A model generated the notes under the pieces. The model was not told where the DNA came from, ran no database searches, and was given only the letters and a program-made list of their open reading frames with translations. A program made the translations under genes and the position numbers. This document shows, piece by piece, positions 1-10,526 of a stretch of 64,000 bases of DNA. The DNA comes from Derxia gummosa DSM 723 (GTDB lineage: Bacteria; Pseudomonadota; Gammaproteobacteria; Burkholderiales; Burkholderiaceae_E). The stretch spans positions 62,001 to 126,000 of the forward strand of contig NZ_AXWS01000008.1 in assembly GCF_000482785.1 (NCBI RefSeq), given 5' to 3'. Each line of letters begins with the position of its first letter. Within the stretch, counting starts at the first letter, position 1.

Positions 1-147
1 GGATGGCGGTGTTCACGGCGCTGCGGCTGGTGGGGTGGTCGTGATGGCTGCGATGGCGTTCCGGGCCGCGAGCGGCAACGGTCAATGGGCGCGCCGCGCG
101 CCGGCCGTCCAGGCAGCATTGATGTTCAAGTTCAACAGGAGTGCTTC
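1..147. other. upstream region of recQ, possible end of a preceding gene
   Basis: No complete gene is visible here. A short open frame from position 3 ends in TGA at 42-44 and could be the last 14 codons of a gene entering from the left. A second frame stays open from the window edge to a TGA overlapping the recQ ATG. Neither has recognisable content. An AGGAG-like ribosome site lies at 135-140, just before recQ. Confidence 0.3.
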
Positions 148-2004
<1,857 letters not shown>

Positions 2005-2018
2005 CGGTCGTCCGCAGG

Positions 2019-2060
2019 CCGCACTGGCGCGCAGGCGAATCCCGCCTTTCGTGCGGTTTT
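2019..2060 (+). terminator. probable terminator downstream of recQ
   Basis: A nested hairpin has an outer stem CCGCAC (2019-2024) with GTGCGG (2051-2056) and an inner stem AGGCG (2033-2037) with CGCCT (2043-2047). It is followed by TTTT. It lies 15 bp after the recQ stop. The short T-run makes it a moderate call. Confidence 0.45.
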
Positions 2061-2171
2061 CGCGCCCGCGCGTCCGTTGATCGCGCATCCGCGGCCGTCC
2101 GGCTTCGTTGCGTTGCAGCAATGGCGGGCGGGCGTCGGTAACATGCGCCGCCCCCATTCCCCTTACGCCCG

Positions 2172-4259
2172 ATGTCCGCCGTTCCGCCCCGTCCGTTCCT
2201 GTCGCAAGCGCTCGCCCGTGTCGGCGACTGGTGCGGACTCGACCGCGCGGGACTGATGCATGGCCTGCGGCTGTTCCTCGCGGCCTGGATCGCCTTCGGC
2301 ATCGCGGCGGTGCTGGAGGTTCCGAACGCCTACTGGGCGGCGATGCCGGTGTGGGTCGTGGCCCAGCCGCTGCGCGGACTGCTGTTCGAGCGCGGCGTGT
2401 TCCGCGTGCTCGGCACGCTGCTGGGCGCGGCGCTCGGCATCGCCATCCTCGCGCTGCCGACCGGGCCATGGATCGCCTTCGCGCTGCTGGGCGCGGTGGT
2501 TGGCGCGAGCGCGCTTACCGTGCACACGCTGCGCGGCCTCGGTGCCTATGGCGCACTGCTCACCGGCATGACGGCGGCGGTCGTGGTGCTGCCGACCGTG
2601 CTCGTGCCGAGCCACACGCTCGATCTGGCGCTGGCCCGCGTCGAATGCACGCTGATCGGCGTGGTGGTGGTGACGATCGTGACCGGCCTGTTCACGCCCG
2701 AGGCGGCACGCGACGACTTCTACCGCCGCGTGCGCCGGCTCTGCGCCGATGTCGCCGCGCATGCGGCCCGCGTGGCCGGCGCAGCGCCGGCCGAGGCGAG
2801 TGGTGCCGCCACGCCGGTCGAGTCCGATCTGCTCGCCCGCCTCGCCGACATCGACGCCAATGCGCGGCTGTTCGCGGCCGGCTCGGCGCGCGGCTACCGC
2901 CGCCTGCATTACGTCGAGGCGCTGACCGCCGCCGCGCTCGGCCTGCTCGCGGCCAGCCGCGCCCTCGGCGAGCGGCGCGCGCGCGGCGAAGCCGTGCCGG
3001 CCGATCTGCCCGACGCACTGCGACGCGTGGCGGCGCGGCTCGGCGCGCGGTCCGTTCCCGGCGCCGCCGCGGACGAGACCGCGCCCAGCGACGGCGCCGA
3101 CCCCGACCGCGCGCCGACGACTGGCCGGAGCGCGATCGCCGCGCACGCCGCCCTTGGCGATGACGCCCGGACGCGCGCCGCCCCCGTCGCGCGATCGAGC
3201 TGGCACCTGCCCGCGCCGGCACCCGCCGACCCCTTGCGCGAGCGCTTCGACGCCACCGCGATCCAGCTCGTCGCTGCCGAGGACGCGCTGTTCGCCGAGG
3301 CCGACGACGGTGGTCCGCGCAGCTTCGGCCCGCGCGCGCTGCGCATCGCCGCCCACCGCGACTGGTCGCGCGGCCGGCGCGCGGCATTCGTGTCGGGCCT
3401 CGCCACCTTCGCCGCCGCCTGCGCCGCGTTCGCCTCGGGCTGGCCGGCCGGCGAGCTGTGCGCGCTCGGCGTGTGCATCTTCTCGATGGTGCTCGGCAGC
3501 CTGCCCGAGCCGCGTCGCATCGCCCGCGTCATGTTCCCGGGCGTGCTCGCGGGCGTGGTGGTGGCGATCGGCTACCGCTTCGGCGTGCAGCCAATCATCG
3601 GCGGCACGGCGGCGCTGCTGCTCACGCTCGCGCCCTTCTTGCTCGCGGGCGGGCTGGCGCGCGCGAGCCGCCGCTTCGCGCTGCCTGCGCTCGACGCCAA
3701 CATGTGCTTCCTGCTCGCGAGCCAGGCCGGCATGCCGGCCGCCGGCGCGGCCGAGATCCTCGAAGGCGGCGCGGCGCTGGTGCTGGCCGCCGCGCTCGTC
3801 TGCGGCGGCTTTCTGCTGCTGCCGGGCGCCGGCGAGCGCGACGCCGACCGTGCCGCGCGCCATCTCGGCCGCGACCTGCTGCGCCTGCTGCCGCGCCTGC
3901 GCCCAGGCACCGACGCCGGCGACTGGGGCGCGCGCGCCACGCGTCAGGTGCTGAGGCTGGCGCTGCATCTGGCGCGCGCCCGGCCGGCGCCGCTCGCGCT
4001 GCTCGGCGCGCTTAACCTCGGCCACGCCATCGTCGGCCTGCGCGCGATCGCGGCCGACGCCGACATGGACCCGCTCGCGCGCCAGCAGGCGGCGCGCGCG
4101 CTGTCGGAGCTGCGCGGTCTCGCCGGTCGGCCGGACGAGGTCGCCGCGATGCTGCGCGCCATCGCCGACAGCCACCGGCTCACGCCCGCCACGCCGCTGC
4201 TGCTCGACGGCGCCGCCGCCCTGGCCGAGGCGGCGCCGGTGGTGACGCGGCGCGGCTGA
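2172..4259 (+). CDS. FUSC-family inner-membrane protein (aromatic acid/fusaric acid efflux type)
   Basis: The 695-residue product has two blocks of hydrophobic helices, at about residues 30-175 and 410-560, separated and followed by Ala/Arg-rich soluble segments. This is the duplicated layout of the FUSC (fusaric acid resistance/YccS/AaeB-like) family. Members are thought to export aromatic or weak organic acids. The first block begins with AYWAAMPVWVVAQPLRG, close to the conserved FUSC N-terminal signature. A disordered linker at about residues 295-350 precedes the second block. No membrane-fusion or outer-membrane partner is adjacent, so the substrate cannot be assigned. The ATG at 2172 follows a weak ribosome site. 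Given the aromatic genes later in the window, a role in aromatic acid export is possible but is inference. Confidence 0.8.
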   Translation: MSAVPPRPFLSQALARVGDWCGLDRAGLMHGLRLFLAAWIAFGIAAVLEVPNAYWAAMPVWVVAQPLRGLLFERGVFRVLGTLLGAALGIAILALPTGPWIAFALLGAVVGASALTVHTLRGLGAYGALLTGMTAAVVVLPTVLVPSHTLDLALARVECTLIGVVVVTIVTGLFTPEAARDDFYRRVRRLCADVAAHAARVAGAAPAEASGAATPVESDLLARLADIDANARLFAAGSARGYRRLHYVEALTAAALGLLAASRALGERRARGEAVPADLPDALRRVAARLGARSVPGAAADETAPSDGADPDRAPTTGRSAIAAHAALGDDARTRAAPVARSSWHLPAPAPADPLRERFDATAIQLVAAEDALFAEADDGGPRSFGPRALRIAAHRDWSRGRRAAFVSGLATFAAACAAFASGWPAGELCALGVCIFSMVLGSLPEPRRIARVMFPGVLAGVVVAIGYRFGVQPIIGGTAALLLTLAPFLLAGGLARASRRFALPALDANMCFLLASQAGMPAAGAAEILEGGAALVLAAALVCGGFLLLPGAGERDADRAARHLGRDLLRLLPRLRPGTDAGDWGARATRQVLRLALHLARARPAPLALLGALNLGHAIVGLRAIAADADMDPLARQQAARALSELRGLAGRPDEVAAMLRAIADSHRLTPATPLLLDGAAALAEAAPVVTRRG

Positions 4260-4366
4260 CGGCCGTCCGCCATCGGCCCGCGCCAGCCCGAAAGCCTGCG
4301 TCGGGCAAGATGCGCCCGCGCCGCCGCCGGCGGCCGTCGTCCCGCATCCACGATTCACCCGAGCCC

Positions 4367-4813
4367 ATGTTCAAGCCCCTCGCCGTCGCCCTACTTGCCC
4401 TGCCGCTGCTCGTCGCCTGCGGCGAACCCGAGGACACGCATCCCGGCCAGCCCGTCACCCATCGCCGCCAGGCCTTCCGCGAACTGCTCAAGACCTCCGA
4501 GCCGATCGGCGTGATGCTGCGCACCAAGGCCTACGACGCGACCAAGTACCAGCAGCTGCTGGCCGACTTCATGGCGAAGCGCGAGGCGCCCTGGCAGTAC
4601 TTCGGCGCCGACACCCTCTATCCGCCCAGCCGCGCCAGGCCCGAGATCTGGAGCCAGCCCGAAGCCTTCGAGGCCGCGAAGAAGGAATTTCTGGACGCGA
4701 GCTGGGAACTGAGCCAGCTCGGCGCCGACCCCGGCCGCGACCGCGCGCTCGCCGCCTACCGCAAGGTCGAGGACACCTGCGAGCGCTGCCACACGGCGTT
4801 CAAGAACAAGTAA
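4367..4813 (+). CDS. cytochrome c'-like (class II c-type cytochrome) lipoprotein
   Basis: The 148-residue product starts with a lipoprotein signal peptide ending in LLVAC at about residue 18, so it should be anchored to a membrane on the periplasmic side. The only haem-binding motif, CERCH, is at residues 138-142 near the C terminus, as in class II cytochromes c (cytochrome c'/c-556). The rest is predicted helical, as expected for the four-helix bundle. The usual role is electron transfer or binding of NO and other small ligands; the partner is unknown. The ATG at 4367 was preferred over an upstream start at 4310 because it opens directly onto the signal peptide. The gene converges on otsB. 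Confidence 0.8.
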   Translation: MFKPLAVALLALPLLVACGEPEDTHPGQPVTHRRQAFRELLKTSEPIGVMLRTKAYDATKYQQLLADFMAKREAPWQYFGADTLYPPSRARPEIWSQPEAFEAAKKEFLDASWELSQLGADPGRDRALAAYRKVEDTCERCHTAFKNK

Positions 4814-4820
4814 GAGGCGC

Positions 4821-4842
4821 GCCGGCCGGCTGCATGGCCGGC
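4821..4842. terminator. hairpin between convergent genes
   Basis: GCCGGCC at 4821-4827 pairs with GGCCGGC at 4836-4842 around an 8-nt loop, in the 68-bp gap between the convergent cytochrome and otsB genes. There is no T-run, so terminator function is tentative. Confidence 0.3.
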
Positions 4843-4881
4843 ATGCGCGGGGCGGGCGGCGCGCCCGGCCCACCGCCGCGC

Positions 4882-5643
4882 TCAGCCCGCGTCGAGCACC
4901 GCGAGGATGCGGTCGAGCAGACGCGGCATCTCCGCCGGGCTGTCGAGAAAGAAGCGCGCGCCGGTGGCGGCCTCGTCATGCCCGACCTTGATCGTGAGCC
5001 AGTGCGGCTCGGCGGCGGCGAACACCGGCTCGTCGTTCAGGTCGTCACCCGCGAACAGCGCCGCGCCGGCGCCGGTCGCGCGCACCAGTGCATGCACCGC
5101 ACTGGCCTTGTCGGGCGCGTCGGCGGCGACGAGGTTGAACACCAGCTTGCCGCCGAAGCTGCGCAGCTCCGGTCCGGTGCGCGCCAGCAGCGATTCGATC
5201 TCGATGCGCGCCCGGTCGCGGTCGCGCGCGAGCCGGTAGTGCAGGGCGAGCGACTGGCCCTTGTCCTCCACGCTCACGCCGGCGGCGGCCAGCGCCGCGC
5301 CCTGGGCGGCCAGCAGGTCGCGCGCGCCGTCGAGGGCACGGCTCAGGCGCTCGGCGGCGGCCGGATCGCCGAGGTTCTCGGCGCCGTGGTTGCCGACGAT
5401 GCAGCCGGGCTCGAAGCCAAGCCGGTCGCGCACGTCGGCGAGCTGGCGGCCGGTCACGACCGCGACCGGCCAGCGCTCGGTCAGCCGCGCGAGCCGGCGC
5501 GACACGGCGGGCGCAACGCGCGCGTCTTCCGGCCGCGCCACGATCGGCGCGAGCGTGCCGTCGAAATCGAAGGCGAGCAGGGGTTGCAGGCGGAGCAGGT
5601 CGGCGAGCGCGGCCTCGCCTTCGGGGGAAAAGAGATGCTTCAT
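4882..5643 (-). CDS. otsB: trehalose-6-phosphate phosphatase
   Basis: This enzyme removes the phosphate from trehalose 6-phosphate, the last step of OtsA-OtsB trehalose synthesis. The 253-residue product is a HAD-family phosphatase with the nucleophile motif DFDGT at residues 26-30. It also has VVTGR (HAD motif II), IVGNHGAE typical of OtsB, and the late acidic motif GDDLNDEPVF. Length and motif order fit OtsB. The start at 5643 (MKHLFS) opens immediately before the HAD domain; an upstream in-frame ATG at 5832 would add a low-complexity segment with no homology. No otsA is adjacent, so otsB stands alone here. The gene diverges from the VOC gene across a 303-bp gap containing a tandem repeat. 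Confidence 0.92.
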   Translation of the reverse strand: MKHLFSPEGEAALADLLRLQPLLAFDFDGTLAPIVARPEDARVAPAVSRRLARLTERWPVAVVTGRQLADVRDRLGFEPGCIVGNHGAENLGDPAAAERLSRALDGARDLLAAQGAALAAAGVSVEDKGQSLALHYRLARDRDRARIEIESLLARTGPELRSFGGKLVFNLVAADAPDKASAVHALVRATGAGAALFAGDDLNDEPVFAAAEPHWLTIKVGHDEAATGARFFLDSPAEMPRLLDRILAVLDAG

Positions 5644-5840
5644 CGTCGTTGGCCTTGGCCGGCCGCGCGGCCCGGGCGCCGGGACGGCGGCCCGTCGGCA
5701 CGCTTGCCGGAGCGGGTTGGATGAGCCGACGGTAGCGCCGGCCCGCGCCCGGCGCCTGTGACGGTCGGTTTCGTTACATGCCGTGCGGGTGCAGCATGAG
5801 GGCGTCATCGTCACGCCCGCCGCGCCGGCCATGCTGCCGC

Positions 5841-5913
5841 CGACCGCCGACCGCCGACCGCCGACCGCCGACCGCCGACCGCCGACCGCCGACCGCCGCC
5901 GCCGCCGCCGCCG
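5841..5913. repeat. heptanucleotide tandem repeat plus CCG run
   Basis: Eight perfect consecutive copies of CGACCGC occupy 5841-5896 and run into a CCG trinucleotide tract up to about 5913. The repeat sits in the 303-bp gap (5644-5946) between divergent otsB and the VOC gene, about 35 bp before the VOC start. The rest of that gap shows no gene and no convincing promoter by eye. Such repeats can change copy number by slippage. Confidence 0.9.
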
Positions 5914-5946
5914 TCAGCCCGTCCCCTCATCCCCAGGAGCCGCGTC

Positions 5947-6723
5947 ATGTCCGCCCAAGTCTTCGTCTGGTACGAACTGCTCACCACCGACACCGCCGCC
6001 GCCGCGGCCTTCTACGGCCGCGTGCTCGGCTGGACCGCCACCCCGTCGGCGCTGACCGATGTGGACTACACCCACCTGTCGGTCGGCGAGCATGCGGTCG
6101 CCGGCCTCATGCGGCTGCCCGCCGAGGCCGCCGCGCTCGGCGCGCGACCGTGCTGGATGGGCCACCTCGGCACGCCCGACATCGACGCCGCCGTCGCCCG
6201 CCTAGTCGCGGCCGGCGGCAAGGTGTGGCGCCCGGCCTGGGACATCCCCGAGGTCGGCCGGCTCGCCGTCGTGGCCGACCCCCAGGGCGCGGCCTATTCG
6301 CTCTACCAGCCCGCGCCCGCCTGCGCCGACAGCGCGCCGCTGCCGCCGATGACGCCCGGCAGCATCGGCTGGCGCGAGCTGCAGGCGGTGGACGGCCCGT
6401 CCGCCTTCGACTTCTACGCCGCGCAGTACGGCTGGACGCGCGGCGAGGCCATCGACATGGGGCCGATGGGCGTCTACCAGCTGTTCGAGGTCGACGGCCT
6501 CGCCCTGGGTGGCGTCATGACCAAGCCGGCCCACCTGCCGATCCCGTTCTGGCTGTTCTACTTCGCGGTCGCCGACATCGACGCCGCCGTCACCGCGCTC
6601 CGCGAGGCGGGCGGCACGCTGCTCAACGGCCCGATGCCCGTGCCCGGCGGCGCCTGGATCGTGCAGGCGCTGGATCCGCAGGGCGTGCTGTTCGCGCTCG
6701 TGGGCATGCGCGCTGCCGGCTGA
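5947..6723 (+). CDS. VOC family protein with two glyoxalase-fold domains
   Basis: The 258-residue product consists of two vicinal-oxygen-chelate modules, at about residues 1-125 and 135-255. Each begins with a FVWYELLTTD- or IGWRELQAVD-type beta strand followed by AAAFYGRVLGW or SAFDFYAAQYGW. This duplicated layout is that of the family often named hydroxylase or glyoxalase-like (CFP32 type). These proteins bind a divalent metal and a small hydrophobic or thiol-linked substrate; the reaction here is unknown. The ATG has an AGGAG-like site at about 5934-5938. It lies 126 bp before the response-regulator phosphatase gene and may be transcribed with it. Confidence 0.88.
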   Translation: MSAQVFVWYELLTTDTAAAAAFYGRVLGWTATPSALTDVDYTHLSVGEHAVAGLMRLPAEAAALGARPCWMGHLGTPDIDAAVARLVAAGGKVWRPAWDIPEVGRLAVVADPQGAAYSLYQPAPACADSAPLPPMTPGSIGWRELQAVDGPSAFDFYAAQYGWTRGEAIDMGPMGVYQLFEVDGLALGGVMTKPAHLPIPFWLFYFAVADIDAAVTALREAGGTLLNGPMPVPGGAWIVQALDPQGVLFALVGMRAAG

Positions 6724-6848
6724 GCGCTGCCGCCTGGACCCGGCCCCCGGGCAAACCCCGTCCGTCGTCCGATTGCGGCCGGCGGGCGGCGCGCGGAACA
6801 TCGCCCGACGCGCGCCATCCGGGCGCGCGACCGCATCAGGGAGGGCGC

Positions 6849-8027
6849 ATGCGAAGGCGCATCCTCATCATCGACGACGACCCGATCGTCCGGCGCGTGC
6901 TCGCCGCACAGGTCGAGGCTCTCGGTCACGCGGCCGAGGCCGCACCCGACGGCGTGAGCGGCCTGGACGCCTGCAAGCGCTTCCAGCCCGATCTCGTGCT
7001 GTGCGACCTCTACATGCCCGGCCTCGACGGCTACGGCGTGATCGCCCGGCTCGCGCACGACCATCCTGAACTGCCCGTCATCGTCGTGAGCGGCGTGGGC
7101 GACATCGCCGACGCGGTGCGCGCCCTGCGCCACGGTGCCTGGGACTACGTCACCAAGCCGCTGCCCGAGCCGGCCGTGCTCGCCCACGCCATCGACGGCG
7201 CGGTCGAACGCGCCCGACTGCGCGCCGAGAACCAGCGGGTACGCGAGCATCTGGAGACCGCCAACCGCCAGCTCGAAGCCAGCCTGCGCGCGCTGGAGGA
7301 CGACGAGAACGCCGGCCGCCACATCCAGTTCACGCTGCTGCCGCGCGAGCGCCTCGTCATCGACGGCTATGAATGCTCGTGGCACCTCGTGACCTCGGCC
7401 ATCCTCAGCGGCGACTTCGTCGACTACTTCGCCATCGACGAGCGGCGCTTCGGCTTCTACATCGCCGACGTGTCGGGACATGGCGTGTCGTCGGCCTTCG
7501 TGACCGTGCTGCTCAAGAGCCAGATGGCGCGCCTGGCCGAGCGCCACCGGCTCTACGGCGACGACACGCTGCTCGACCCCGCCGCCACGCTCGCCCATCT
7601 CAACCGCGAGATCGTCGAGGGCCGCCACGGCAAGTACCTGACGATGTTCTACGGCGTGGTCGATTCGGCCGCCGGCGAACTCACCTACGCCAACGGTGGC
7701 CAGTTCCCGTTCCCGCTCGCCTTCGACGGCAGCGAGGTGCGCGAGATCGGCGGCAAGAGTCCGCCCGTGGGGCTGTTCAGGGGGCGCAGCTGGCGCAACC
7801 AGCGCTTGCCGCTCACGCCGGTGTTCGCGCTGTCGATGTTTTCCGACGGCATCCTCGAAACCCTGCCCGAGCCCGACCTCACGTCCAAGCGCGACCACCT
7901 GCGCGCCTGCGCCAGCCATGCCGACACCGACGCCCACGGCATCGCCGACGCGCTCCATCTCGTTACCGATCGTGCGCCGCCCGACGACGTGAGCATCCTT
8001 GCGCTGCGGCGGCTGGAGCCGGCATGA
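6849..8027 (+). CDS. response regulator with PP2C (SpoIIE-type) phosphatase output
   Basis: The 392-residue product has an N-terminal receiver domain with the acidic pocket IIDDD at residues 7-11, phospho-acceptor Asp 53 and a conserved Lys near 105. A coiled-coil-like linker covers about 125-160. A PP2C/SpoIIE phosphatase domain follows, with GDF at 188-190 and DVSGHG at 207-212 holding the metal-binding aspartates. Proteins of this type dephosphorylate STAS anti-sigma-factor antagonists, as in the RsbU and HsbR systems. The STAS gene 118 bp downstream is the obvious substrate. The ATG at 6849 has a strong AGGGAGGG site. No histidine kinase or anti-sigma kinase lies beside it. The HATPase kinase domain found in HsbR is absent. 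Confidence 0.93.
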   Translation: MRRRILIIDDDPIVRRVLAAQVEALGHAAEAAPDGVSGLDACKRFQPDLVLCDLYMPGLDGYGVIARLAHDHPELPVIVVSGVGDIADAVRALRHGAWDYVTKPLPEPAVLAHAIDGAVERARLRAENQRVREHLETANRQLEASLRALEDDENAGRHIQFTLLPRERLVIDGYECSWHLVTSAILSGDFVDYFAIDERRFGFYIADVSGHGVSSAFVTVLLKSQMARLAERHRLYGDDTLLDPAATLAHLNREIVEGRHGKYLTMFYGVVDSAAGELTYANGGQFPFPLAFDGSEVREIGGKSPPVGLFRGRSWRNQRLPLTPVFALSMFSDGILETLPEPDLTSKRDHLRACASHADTDAHGIADALHLVTDRAPPDDVSILALRRLEPA

Positions 8028-8129
8028 GCGCCGCGCGCGCGGTTGCCGCCGACGCGGGCCGCGCGGGCAGGGTCGCGCGCCCGTCGCCGCCTCCGATAGC
8101 CCGTCCGGGCCGCTCATCCGTCCCGGTCT

Positions 8130-8143
8130 TGCAAAGGTTTGCA
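8130..8143. repeat. TGCAA-N4-TTGCA palindrome, copy in STAS leader
   Basis: TGCAA AGGT TTGCA ends three bases before the STAS gene ATG and overlaps its AAAGG ribosome site; the symmetry extends one base on each side. It is an exact copy of the window-wide motif. Confidence 0.7.
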
Positions 8144-8145
8144 AC

Positions 8146-8670
8146 ATGAACGCCACCAGCATCGCTTCGACCCGCGTCGCCACCAGTCTCACGCATGCGC
8201 GCGAGGGAGGCACGGTCGTCATCCGCCTCGCGGGCGATCTGCGCCACACCCACGGCCGCGCCTTCGACCGCTTCATCGACACGCTGCTGGCCGACGCCGG
8301 CGTGACGCGCGTGATCGTCGACCTCGGCGCGGCGACCGGCATCGACAGCACGATGCTCGGCCTGCTCGCGCGGCTCGCGTCGGAGCTGGAGGCGCGCGAC
8401 GGCCGCAAGCCGCTGCTGGTCTCACCCGACGCCGACATCAACGCGCTGCTCGAAAGCATCTGCCTCGACGAATGCTTCCTGCGCTGCGACGGCTCGCCGG
8501 CCGCCCCGGATGCCGCCGCGCCCATCCCCGCGCCCGACGACGAGGCCGATGCCGAGACCGCACGCGTCATCCTCGAAGCCCACCGCACGCTCGGCCGCAT
8601 GAACGCGGCCAACCGCGAGATGTTCCGCAGCGTGGTCGAGGCGCTGGAGCAGGAGCTGGGGCGGGGCTGA
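8146..8670 (+). CDS. STAS-domain anti-sigma-factor antagonist
   Basis: The 174-residue product has a STAS domain at about residues 15-105. The helix-start segment GIDSTMLGLLARL places Ser 68 where SpoIIAA, RsbV and HsbA carry the regulatory phospho-serine. The C-terminal 70 residues are an acidic linker followed by a helix (ETARVILEAHRTLG onward), longer than a minimal RsbV. Its likely role is to bind or release an anti-sigma factor or other partner depending on phosphorylation, with the PP2C protein encoded upstream as its phosphatase. The matching kinase is not in the window. The ATG at 8146 was chosen because an upstream start overlaps the previous gene. Confidence 0.88.
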   Translation: MNATSIASTRVATSLTHAREGGTVVIRLAGDLRHTHGRAFDRFIDTLLADAGVTRVIVDLGAATGIDSTMLGLLARLASELEARDGRKPLLVSPDADINALLESICLDECFLRCDGSPAAPDAAAPIPAPDDEADAETARVILEAHRTLGRMNAANREMFRSVVEALEQELGRG

Positions 8671-8760
8671 CGCGCCCCGCCCGACACGCGACCTGGCCGC
8701 GCGCAGGCGGCGTTCAGGGCATCCGCGGCCGGAGCATCGCCGGCGTGGTCCGGGCGCGGT

Positions 8761-10332
8761 TCAGATCTCGTCGAGCAGATGCCGCCGGCCGCGCGGCCGG
8801 CCGTTGACAGCGCCGCTCGCGGGATCGTCTTCCGCTGCCTCGTCACCGCTCGTGGTGTCGCCGATGTCGGCCTCGGCGGGATGGGCAGGGTGGACGGCGG
8901 ATTCGGCGGTGGCCGTCGTGGTCAGGGGAGGCGCGCCGAGGTCGCCGGGGAAGGCGAGGTCGTCGGTGGTGGCGAGCTTGGCGATGACAGCGGCCGGCGG
9001 CGTGCCGTCCTCAGGCGCGGCGTCAGCGGGGAGAGTGGAGCCGACGTCCGGCGTGCCGATGATCGCCGTGCCCGAATCGGACACATCGGCAGCGGTGACC
9101 ACCAGATCGTCGCCCTGCGGCGCGGTTGCGTTCCAGGCCGCTTCCTGGCTGGCCACCTCCGGGTCCGCCGCATTCCGATCAGGCGCATCGCCGCCCGCCG
9201 CGTCGGCGATGGCGGCGTCGGCCAGCGCGGCGACCGCGTCGGCGGTCCGGTCACCCGTGGCGGTGACGGTGGCAGCCAGGCCCGCGAGCCTGCCGGCCGT
9301 CGCGCCGCGCCCGCGCCGTGCCAGGCCCGGCGTCATCGCGTCGATGAGATCGACCAGATCGCCCACCGCCGCGTGATGCGCCATGTGGCCGACGCCGGGC
9401 AGCAGCAGCAGCCGGCTCTGCGGCAACTCGCGGTGCAGCCGCACGGTCTGCGCCTGGGGATCGATCAGGCCGTCTTCGGCGCCGGCCACGAGCGTCACCG
9501 GCAGGATCAGTTCGGGCAGCCGCGACGACAGCTGGCCCGCCGCCGCGACCATGCCGCTGCCGTCCTCGGCCACCGCGCGCAGCTGCGACGGCCGCAGCAT
9601 CAGCTCGCGCGCCACCGGCCCGTAGAAATGGTCGGGCACCGGCAGAGGCGCGAACATCGCCGCCATCGTCCCGCCCAGCCCGGCACGCGCCGCCAGCGGT
9701 GACACCGTGTAGCGCAGCACGTCGCCGATCAGGGGCAGGGCGGTCGGCAGGGTGAGCGCGGCGTCGAGGCGCGGCGTCGGGTAGTAGTAGCCGGACACCA
9801 GCACCAGCCCGCCCACCTCGGCCTGATGGTCGAGCGCCATCGACAGCGCCACCAGCGCGCCGAGCGAATGTCCGACGACGAGCGGTTGCTCCAGGCCGAG
9901 CGCCCGGCAGGCGCGCATCAGCAGTTCGGCCTGCGCCTGCATGCTCCAGACACGGTCGCGCGGCCGCTCGCTGTGGCCGAAACCCGGACGGTCGAAGGCG
10001 ATCACCCGGTGGTCGCGGCACAGCCGGCTCACGAGACCGCTGGCGATGAAGTCCTGCAGCAGCACCGTGTTGCCGTGGAGCAGCACCACGGCCGGCCCGC
10101 TGCCGCGCTCCACGTAGTGCAGCTTCACGCCGTCGATGTCGATGAAGTCGCCGATCGGCGGGTTCTCGCGTTCGGCGCGGCGCGCGCGCGCGCCGACCCA
10201 CAGCGCGGTGGCCGCCGCAGCGAGTGCGCCGCCGACGAGGGCAGGATGGCGCGCGGCAAAGCCGGGACGCCCGGCGTCGGCGGGCGCCGACGGAGGTGCT
10301 GAAGAAGACGGGGGCAGGGCGCGACGGCTCAT
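8761..10332 (-). CDS. membrane-anchored alpha/beta hydrolase with long acidic tail
   Basis: The 523-residue product has a single membrane helix at about residues 30-47, followed by an alpha/beta-hydrolase domain at about 60-335. The oxyanion-loop HGN is at 86-88. The nucleophile elbow GHSLG has Ser 156, the likely acid is Asp 287 in GAEDGLID, and the base is His 316 in GVGHMAHH, so the triad is intact. The fold is closest to haloperoxidase/epoxide-hydrolase-like esterases; the substrate is unknown. The last 190 residues are low-complexity, rich in Ala, Thr, Asp and Gly, probably disordered and unusual for the family. The start at 10332 is the first ATG and leads into the membrane helix. The gene converges on the STAS gene. 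Confidence 0.85.
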   Translation of the reverse strand: MSRRALPPSSSAPPSAPADAGRPGFAARHPALVGGALAAAATALWVGARARRAERENPPIGDFIDIDGVKLHYVERGSGPAVVLLHGNTVLLQDFIASGLVSRLCRDHRVIAFDRPGFGHSERPRDRVWSMQAQAELLMRACRALGLEQPLVVGHSLGALVALSMALDHQAEVGGLVLVSGYYYPTPRLDAALTLPTALPLIGDVLRYTVSPLAARAGLGGTMAAMFAPLPVPDHFYGPVARELMLRPSQLRAVAEDGSGMVAAAGQLSSRLPELILPVTLVAGAEDGLIDPQAQTVRLHRELPQSRLLLLPGVGHMAHHAAVGDLVDLIDAMTPGLARRGRGATAGRLAGLAATVTATGDRTADAVAALADAAIADAAGGDAPDRNAADPEVASQEAAWNATAPQGDDLVVTAADVSDSGTAIIGTPDVGSTLPADAAPEDGTPPAAVIAKLATTDDLAFPGDLGAPPLTTTATAESAVHPAHPAEADIGDTTSGDEAAEDDPASGAVNGRPRGRRHLLDEI

Positions 10333-10526
10333 GGGCAGGCTCCGGTGGGCGGCGCGGCGCGCCGGAGCGGGCGCCGCGCATCGTCATGAGGCCGGCGGCA
10401 AGGCACGTGCCGCCGGGACTGCTCAGGCAAGGCTGGCAGCCGGAGCACGGGCGGCGGGTAGCAATTGCATTCGGCACGTAACCGGGCATGCGCGCGGGGC
10501 ATGCGCGGCCACCGGCCGTGCCCGGT

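Noticed and set aside
2163-4358. Long minus-strand open frame opposite the FUSC gene
   Set aside because: The translation is compositionally biased with no domain, and the plus strand encodes a clear membrane protein.
5841-5913. Heptamer repeat as a CRISPR array or as coding sequence
   Set aside because: No spacers, and no gene with a supported start runs through it.
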